From Candidatus Iainarchaeum sp. (GTDB lineage Archaea; Iainarchaeota; Iainarchaeia; Iainarchaeales; JAAZKV01), in assembly GCA_028702895.1 (NCBI GenBank), contig JAQVNZ010000004.1, positions 1 to 42,242 of the forward strand: 42,242 nt of DNA, written 5' to 3'. Made by a program: the position numbers and the translations under genes. A model generated the notes under the pieces. It saw only the letters and a program-made list of their open reading frames with translations, had not been told where the DNA came from and made no database searches. Positions 35,516 through 42,242 of this stretch are shown piece after piece. Numbering within the stretch: the first letter of the stretch is position 1; each line of letters begins with the position of its first letter.

Positions 35516-37546
35516 ATGTTAGAAAAAATGTTTTATCCTAAAAGTATTGCCATAGTTGGTGCAAGTAATACTCCTGGAAAAGTAGGGTATTCGGTAGTGC
35601 AAAATTTAATTGAAGCAAATTTTTCTGGGCCAATTTATCCAGTTAATTTAAAAGAAGAAAAAATCCTAGGATTAGAGTCTTTTCCTAGTATTACTAAAAT
35701 AAATAAAATAATTGATCTTGTAATTATCGTTGTTCCTGCAAAATTTGTTTTAAGTATAATAGAAGAATGTGCCAAAAAAGGAATAAAAAACGTGGTAATA
35801 ATAACTGCGGGTTTTAGTGAAACTGGTGAAGAAGGAAAAAAAGTAGAAGAACAAATAAAACAAATTGTGTTAAAAAATAAAATGAATGTTGTTGGACCAA
35901 ACACATTAGGGATAATTAACAGTGAAAATGGTTTAAACGCATCTTTTTCAGCAAATTTTCCAGCTAGTGGAGAGATTGCATTAGTTTCTCAAAGTGGAGC
36001 ATTATGTACTGCAATACTTGATTGGGCTAGAAGAGAAAACGTTGGATTTAGTAAATTTATTTCAACAGGTAATAAAACTTTTTTAAGCGAATGTTCTTAC
36101 TTTGATTATTTATCGAACGATCCAAAAACAAAAGCAGTTTTCGTTTATATGGAATCCGTTAAAAATAATAATGATTTTTTAAAATCAGCTTATGCTCTGG
36201 CTAAAAAGAAACCAGTAATTTTATTAAAATCTGGTAGAAGCAAAGAAGGAGCAAAAGCAGCATCATCACATACTGGAGCAATAAGTGTGGATGATAATAT
36301 TTTTAGTGTTGCTTGTAAAAAATCAAATATACTTCGAATGAATTCCGTAGAAGGATTTTTTGATATGGCAAAAATAATTTCAAAAATAAAAAAACCAACT
36401 GGATTTAGATTAGCAGTTGTTACAAATGCTGGTGGTCCTGGAGTAATTGCAGCAGATTCTGCATCAAATCATGATTTTGTTTTACCAGAATTTAGTAAAA
36501 AAACAATTGATATAGTGAAAGAAATAAATCCGCACCCGTCTAATCCACTAGACTTAATTGGGGACGCAAAACCAGTTGATTATAGGACTGCTTTAACTGT
36601 TTTACAAGATGATTCTAATGTGGATTTATTATATGTTTTATTAACACCACAAAGCATGACTGATCCAGATAGAGTAGCAGACATAATAGTAGAATTAAAT
36701 TCACGATTACCAATAATGTGTTCTTTTTTAGGAGGGACTGCAGTTAGTAATGCAAAACAACTTTTTAGAGAAAAAGGAATAGTAGAATTTTCTACGCCTG
36801 AAAGAGGAATAAAAGCATTGGCTAGATTAAAATCTTATGAAGAATCAAAAAAAATAGTGAAAATTTTTGAACAAAAAATTAATCCGAATAAAGAAACATT
36901 AAATTTAATTTCGAAAAATGATAAACTAAAAATGCAAGACGCTTTTAAAATATTAAAAGAATTTGGGATTAAAACTTGTAAAACAGAATTTGTTGAAAAC
37001 GAGTTAGAATTTGATAAGATAATAAAAAAATTTAATTTCCCAGTAGCATTAAAAGCATCTTCTGGAATAGCACATAAAACAGATTTAGGATTAGTAAAAT
37101 GGAATATTAAAAATGAAATAGATGCAAAAAATATTTTTATTGACATGCAAAAAATATTAGTGAAAATGAATAAACCATTACAAATAGCAGTGCAGGAAAT
37201 GATTGAAGGACAAGAAGTTATTGTTTCAAGTATAACAAACGAATTTGGAAAAATAATTACATATGGTTTAGGCGGCATATTTGTGGAAGTAATGAAAGAT
37301 GTTTCACAAAAAATTGCTCCAATAAATGATAGTGATATTGATGAAATGTTTGATGAAGTAAAAGGAACAGCTGTTTTAAAAGGGGCAAGAACAAAAAAGA
37401 ATTATGATATTGACTCATTAAAAAAAATTATTAAATTAGTTTCAAACATAGCCCTAACTTATCCAGAATTGCGTGAAATTGAAATGAATCCAATTATTGT
37501 TAATGAAACTGGCGCTTATGCAATTGATGCAATGATGACTAAGTGA
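35516..37546 (+). CDS. ADP-forming acetate/acyl-CoA synthetase, fused alpha-beta
   Basis: MFYPKSIAIVGASNTPGKVGYSVVQNL, VSQSGALCTAILDWA, AASSHTGAIS, VALKASSGIAHKTDLGLVKWNI. Start refined to ATG 35516. Confidence 0.9.
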   Translation: MLEKMFYPKSIAIVGASNTPGKVGYSVVQNLIEANFSGPIYPVNLKEEKILGLESFPSITKINKIIDLVIIVVPAKFVLSIIEECAKKGIKNVVIITAGFSETGEEGKKVEEQIKQIVLKNKMNVVGPNTLGIINSENGLNASFSANFPASGEIALVSQSGALCTAILDWARRENVGFSKFISTGNKTFLSECSYFDYLSNDPKTKAVFVYMESVKNNNDFLKSAYALAKKKPVILLKSGRSKEGAKAASSHTGAISVDDNIFSVACKKSNILRMNSVEGFFDMAKIISKIKKPTGFRLAVVTNAGGPGVIAADSASNHDFVLPEFSKKTIDIVKEINPHPSNPLDLIGDAKPVDYRTALTVLQDDSNVDLLYVLLTPQSMTDPDRVADIIVELNSRLPIMCSFLGGTAVSNAKQLFREKGIVEFSTPERGIKALARLKSYEESKKIVKIFEQKINPNKETLNLISKNDKLKMQDAFKILKEFGIKTCKTEFVENELEFDKIIKKFNFPVALKASSGIAHKTDLGLVKWNIKNEIDAKNIFIDMQKILVKMNKPLQIAVQEMIEGQEVIVSSITNEFGKIITYGLGGIFVEVMKDVSQKIAPINDSDIDEMFDEVKGTAVLKGARTKKNYDIDSLKKIIKLVSNIALTYPELREIEMNPIIVNETGAYAIDAMMTK

Positions 37547-37550
37547 TTTA

Positions 37551-40500
37551 ATGAATTCTAATCAAAAAGAAAAAATTTTAAAGGCAATTAAACTTGGGGT
37601 TAATAAATTCGAGTTAATTGATGCTTTTGATTTAGAAAAAGATGATTTAAAAGAATTAAATGATTTTTATGATATTGCTTTAAAAGTTAAGAAAAGTATT
37701 GAATCTAATAATAATTTTTTAACAGAATTATATGCTAGTGAAGTTGATGAAGAAGATTATAATTTAATATTAAATTTTTTTAATAAAAAAAAGGTTTTTG
37801 TTAAACAAAAAAAATTACAGATTAATATTAAAAAAGGGGTTAAAATTATTTTAAAAAATATTGGGATATTAATTGTTCTCATTTTTTTAACAATAATTCT
37901 TTTTTTTATTTTTAGTAATTTTTTTCAAATAGATTTTAATTTTGGTAATTTAGATTTTAGTTCTATAAATTTTAATCCGCTTAATATTTTTTTGCCTAAT
38001 AATCAAAAAGAAATTATTATTTCTGGATTAATTATTGGAGAATTAACTGATTTTTCAAAAACCAAAATTAGTGTAAATGGTGCGAACCTTTCTAGTTTTG
38101 ATTTTAATAAAAATAATTTTGAAATTAAAGTTAAATGCGTTGATGATTTTGTAATTGATTTTTCTCTTGCAGATTTTGTTCCAATTCACAAACAAATAGA
38201 TTTTTGTGTGAATCAAAAAATAGGTATTTTCATGACAAAAATAAGTAAATTTGAAAATATTGATTTAACTAAAAAAAATATTGTTTCAAATAATAGTGTT
38301 AGTGTTGATTTAAACGGAGCTGATTTAGTGATTTTTGGAAAAAATATTTCTCCAAAAGATGCGAAGATTTCTGTCACAGGATTTAATCCAAATAATGTTG
38401 AGGATCTAAAATATTTTCCTGGCGAGTTAGAAGGAATTGATGAAAATGGTGTCAAAACTAGTTTTGTGAGTTTTGGGTTTGCTAAGATTCTTGCAACCGA
38501 TTCAAAAGGAAATAAACTTGATTTTAAAAATGAAAATGCTCGCATTAGTTTTAGTATTGATCCTATTCATGCCGATTTAGCTCCAACGAAGGCTATTCTT
38601 TGGAATTATAATGAAAAAAAAGGGATTTGGGAATACGTGGGAGTCGCAATTAAAAATTGTGATACTAAATGTGTTTATGATGCGAATTTAACAAAAATTG
38701 GTTCTTGGTTTAGTGTGGGATCTAAAACTACTTCTCAAGTAAATATTGCTATTAATGGTTTTGATTTTTCTGCAACTAATAATAGAGTTGATGTTGCAGT
38801 AGCGCCAACAATTGTACCAAGTGGTACACCAACAGTAAATCTTAATCCTAATGAAAAAATTGAAAATTTAAGTGAAATAAAAACCGACATGGTTTGTACA
38901 AAAGAAGAAATCAGTGGATATGATAGAAAAAAAATTGGTGATGCATATAACGATACTGTAATGGATTTTGTTTTAACATCTAATAGCAAAACTTTGTATA
39001 TTGGAAAAGGAGTTGCACAAGTAGTAAAAGATGCTGAAGGAAATATTGTTCGTGAAATTGAAACCGACTGTACTTGTACTGAAGATATATCTACAGAAAA
39101 TAGATATTTATATGATTGTGATGGGTATAATGAAAATGGTTATTATGATTGGTGTACTCGAAAATGGGTGAGCTTTTCTTGTGCGGGGGCAAAAGTTGAA
39201 AATGCTGTTAATCCTTATTGTAAAAATTATAACGACCTTGAAAATAAGATTTATGAAATATATCTTAATGCTTATAGAGATTCTATTTTAAAATATTCAA
39301 CTCAATTTCATATTGATCCCAGATTAGTAGCAGCTATTGCTTTAGTGGAAGTAAATAATCAATTTCGTGATGAATATTCAAATATATTACATTCTAGAGA
39401 TGCAGGTGGGGGATTTTTTAGTAATTTAAAGAAAACTATTGAAAACGGATTGGGAGATATTGAATTAAAGCTTAAAGCCTGTTTATCTGATAGGAGTGAT
39501 CTTGATATAGGTAACATGCATATTCCTTTTGAGATAGCATATATAATATTTGGTGCAGACGAAAAGAAAGCTTCAATTATTCTTGACACCTGGAATTATC
39601 CTGAAAATATTGTTAATTATAAACATTTATTAGAGTCAGAACCGGGATTCAAAGAATTAATTGAAAGCAAAATATCTGAAAAAGATTTTGCAAAATTATA
39701 TTCTTCAAGTAACCCTGTAAATTTAGACGGCCAGGTGTTAGTTTTAACAGCTTATCTTGCTGCTCAAGATCAATTATGGCTTAATAATCCTAAAAGTGAT
39801 TTTCAAAGATTGAGTGAACAAAATTTAGAAGCGTTTGGTCATTTATATAATATTGGTTGGAAACATTTTAATCCAAAAGAAAATCCCAAAGCGGTAAAAA
39901 TGTCTTCAAGTTCATTTTCGACGATTGTTGATGGGGAGGCTTACAAAACGCCACAGTCTTTTGGTAAACGATTTGAAATGTTTTATAATTCTGAGAAGAT
40001 GGCTTATTTCTTTAGTAATGATTGGAATGGAATGATGCCTGATTTTTGGGGTTGTGGAGATGGTGAAGATAATTTAAAAAAAATTAGGTTTGCAGTAGAA
40101 GAAGTTAATTCATTTAATGAATGGTTAAATTCAGTTCAACCTGCTAAAATTAATTTGAATAATATTTCAGGAAATTTTGTTTTGGGTGTTAATAAAGGTA
40201 ATGATGATATTTCAATTTATGATGGAGTTGATTTAATTAGTGGTCAAATATTTTATCCGATAAATGATTTTGTATATTATTCAGAAGTGCCAAGTATAAC
40301 TGAAAAACTTTTCGGTGATCTTGTAGTTTATGATTCTTTTATTGTTGATCAAGGTGGAGGTTATTCTATTGGTAATAATGATGGTTTGTTTAAGTTAGCA
40401 AATAATTCAATAATACAAAAGAGTGGAGAAAAATTAATTATTCAAAATGGAGATTCGATATTTGATTTTGGTGAAAAAGTTGGGAATATTTATTTTATAA

Positions 40501-41474
40501 CAAAATCAAAAAGTTCAAACATAAAATCAGAAATAAATTATTCTTATGAAAATGGTTTGCTTAAAGAAATAGATTTTGGTGATTCAAAAACAACTTTTAA
40601 TTATGCTGGTAACACACTTGAAAATGTTGTTTATGAATCTAGTGGAAACGATGTTCTTACAGAAGAATTTGATTACTTGGAAAATAAACTTTCACAAATT
40701 TTATACAAAGTGAATGGAGAAATAATTTCAGACATAAATTATATTAAAAATCAGAATTATTTTGAAGTAAAAAATTCACTTTATTCGCAAAAATTTAATT
40801 TAATAAATAATCAAGTAACAAAGATAGAAAATTCTTCTTTTGATTCTAATGGTGATTTAGTGACTATAAATACTGATTTTGAGTATTCTAAATATTACAC
40901 TTATATTACAAGTGATGGTTATACTAACACTTGCTTTATGGGGATTTGTTTTATTGATGAACTTTTAAATAGTATTACTACTTCTGCTAAGTGTGTTGAT
41001 TATTATTCTGATTCTGCGCAAGTGAATGATTTTGATAAATTTGTTTTAGTAATAAATGGGCTTGATGAAAACAAAAATAATTTTGTGATTAGAGAAGATG
41101 TTGATAAAAGCAAAATAAGTAATATGGTGTCAGTAAAAGTTCCAATAAATTCAGATTTAAATTTGTTTTTAGAATTAAATGGTGTACCGTCAGATCCAAT
41201 AATAACTGAACTAGGAAATGATTCAATTAATGTCTCTGATTTATTAGACTCTCCAAAAAATTGTTCAAACACTATGATTTCTTTTGGTGGATTTTCACTT
41301 GATAATTGTGCGGTTTATGCTCAAGATGAAAACAAGTTAATTAATTGTTTACTTGGAAGTGTTGGAATGTTTGATACAAATACAAGTGATTTAATTAATT
41401 TTATAAGCGGCCTTGATACAAATAATGCGTTAAAAGAAACTGTGATAAGTTTTATTGAAAATAGGTTTAAGTAA
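37551..41474 (+). CDS. Giant membrane-anchored extracellular protein with lysozyme/transglycosylase-like segment and YD-like repeats
   Basis: TM at ~105-125 (ILIVLIFLTIILFFIF); ILWNYNEKKGIWEYVGVA...GSWFSVG beta domain; Cys-rich linker; STQFHIDPRLVAAIALVEVNNQF lysozyme-like; NYSYENGLLKEIDFGDSKTTFNYAGNTLENV YD-like repeats. Confidence 0.6.
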   Translation: MNSNQKEKILKAIKLGVNKFELIDAFDLEKDDLKELNDFYDIALKVKKSIESNNNFLTELYASEVDEEDYNLILNFFNKKKVFVKQKKLQINIKKGVKIILKNIGILIVLIFLTIILFFIFSNFFQIDFNFGNLDFSSINFNPLNIFLPNNQKEIIISGLIIGELTDFSKTKISVNGANLSSFDFNKNNFEIKVKCVDDFVIDFSLADFVPIHKQIDFCVNQKIGIFMTKISKFENIDLTKKNIVSNNSVSVDLNGADLVIFGKNISPKDAKISVTGFNPNNVEDLKYFPGELEGIDENGVKTSFVSFGFAKILATDSKGNKLDFKNENARISFSIDPIHADLAPTKAILWNYNEKKGIWEYVGVAIKNCDTKCVYDANLTKIGSWFSVGSKTTSQVNIAINGFDFSATNNRVDVAVAPTIVPSGTPTVNLNPNEKIENLSEIKTDMVCTKEEISGYDRKKIGDAYNDTVMDFVLTSNSKTLYIGKGVAQVVKDAEGNIVREIETDCTCTEDISTENRYLYDCDGYNENGYYDWCTRKWVSFSCAGAKVENAVNPYCKNYNDLENKIYEIYLNAYRDSILKYSTQFHIDPRLVAAIALVEVNNQFRDEYSNILHSRDAGGGFFSNLKKTIENGLGDIELKLKACLSDRSDLDIGNMHIPFEIAYIIFGADEKKASIILDTWNYPENIVNYKHLLESEPGFKELIESKISEKDFAKLYSSSNPVNLDGQVLVLTAYLAAQDQLWLNNPKSDFQRLSEQNLEAFGHLYNIGWKHFNPKENPKAVKMSSSSFSTIVDGEAYKTPQSFGKRFEMFYNSEKMAYFFSNDWNGMMPDFWGCGDGEDNLKKIRFAVEEVNSFNEWLNSVQPAKINLNNISGNFVLGVNKGNDDISIYDGVDLISGQIFYPINDFVYYSEVPSITEKLFGDLVVYDSFIVDQGGGYSIGNNDGLFKLANNSIIQKSGEKLIIQNGDSIFDFGEKVGNIYFITKSKSSNIKSEINYSYENGLLKEIDFGDSKTTFNYAGNTLENVVYESSGNDVLTEEFDYLENKLSQILYKVNGEIISDINYIKNQNYFEVKNSLYSQKFNLINNQVTKIENSSFDSNGDLVTINTDFEYSKYYTYITSDGYTNTCFMGICFIDELLNSITTSAKCVDYYSDSAQVNDFDKFVLVINGLDENKNNFVIREDVDKSKISNMVSVKVPINSDLNLFLELNGVPSDPIITELGNDSINVSDLLDSPKNCSNTMISFGGFSLDNCAVYAQDENKLINCLLGSVGMFDTNTSDLINFISGLDTNNALKETVISFIENRFK

Positions 41475-41514
41475 AATCAATTTGTTTATATTTATTATTT
41501 TGCATAATTTGTTT

Positions 41515-42190
41515 ATGAAAATTGATTCACTTAAAATTAAAGATGGGGCAATGCTTGCTCCAATGGCCGATTTTACAAATATTGCTTTTCGTTCTTTGTG
41601 TAAAGAGTATGGTTCAATTCTTACTTATACTGAATTAATTTCTTGCAAATCCATTATTTATAAAAATAAAAAAACTAAAAAAATGCTCAAAGTTAATGGA
41701 AAAGAAAAACCTGTTTTTTTACAATTGTTTGGAAATGATCCAAAAGATTTTTTTGACGCAATTTCTATTATAGAAAATGATAAAGAGTTAAATAATTTTG
41801 ATGGTTATGATTTGAATGCTGGGTGTAGTGTTCCTAAAGCAGTAAAAGGAAAATATGGTTGCTACATAATGCAGTTTCCTAAACTAGTTGGAGAAATTAT
41901 AAAAGAAATGAAACGTGCAACAAAAAAACCAATTACAATAAAAATGCGTTTAGGATTTGAAAAAGAAAATTTTGTAGAAGTCGCAAAACAAGCTCAAAAA
42001 GCAGGGGTTAGTGCTATTTGTTTGCATGCAAGATTAGGTTCGCAAGGGTATGGTGGGAAAGCAAATTGGGAAAAAATAAAAGAATTAAAAAAAAGTGTGG
42101 ATATTCTAGTAATTGGTAATGGGGATGTTAATACAATAGAAGATTATATTAAAATTAAAAAAGAAACAAATTGTGATTTTGTCATGATTG
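41515..42190 (+). CDS. tRNA-dihydrouridine synthase (Dus), 3' incomplete
   Basis: GAMLAPMADFTNIAFRSLCKEYG, YDLNAGCSVPKAVKGKYGCYIM, ICLHARLGSQGYGGKANWEKIKEL, LVIGNGDVNTIEDY, CDFVMIG; not in the ORF track because it runs off the window. Confidence 0.88.
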
Positions 42191-42242
42191 GGCACGTTTG
42201 CGGCCGGAACGCTGACAGGTGGCGAGGGTTTGCAAGCGGCCA
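42191..42242. other. GC-rich terminal segment, probable assembly chimera or foreign junction
   Basis: Hand count 35 of 52 G+C in an otherwise strongly AT-rich window; Dus homology stops at MIG. Confidence 0.6.

Overview
This is an AT-rich archaeal window, possibly DPANN or a related lineage (taxonomy is inference). It is dominated by isoprenoid-lipid and pyruvate/acetyl-CoA metabolism. A dispersed but co-located isoprenoid island (6.9-26.8 kb) encodes thiolase, HMG-CoA synthase, DUF35 protein, class II-type HMG-CoA reductase and mevalonate kinase. It also encodes the aconitase-X phosphomevalonate dehydratase (large and small), UbiD-like decarboxylase, UbiX-like flavin prenyltransferase, isopentenyl phosphate kinase, type 2 IPP isomerase, GGPP synthase and geranylgeranyl reductase with a ferredoxin. 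That set matches the trans-anhydromevalonate-5-phosphate ('archaeal') mevalonate route. A porGDAB pyruvate:ferredoxin oxidoreductase operon follows, with a 367-aa LAGLIDADG-containing intein in PorB. An acetolactate synthase, an ADP-forming acetyl-CoA synthetase and a giant lysozyme-like membrane protein come next. The least expected signals are non-coding or very small. (1) A 17-codon ORF, MDFKTMLNLLLVVLVLQ, lies just upstream of acetolactate synthase at the predicted TSS. A hairpin that could sequester the ALS Shine-Dalgarno follows it, so this is a candidate archaeal branched-chain leader-peptide attenuator. (2) A three-box CG(TC) direct-repeat element with invariant 10 + 12 nt phasing sits at fixed distance upstream of the TATA box of three operons (gltD-like/HMGR, HMGS/thiolase, por). 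It looks like a candidate operator of an acetyl-CoA/isoprenoid regulon. The last ~52 nt are abruptly GC-rich and break homology of a Dus gene, suggesting a chimeric contig end.
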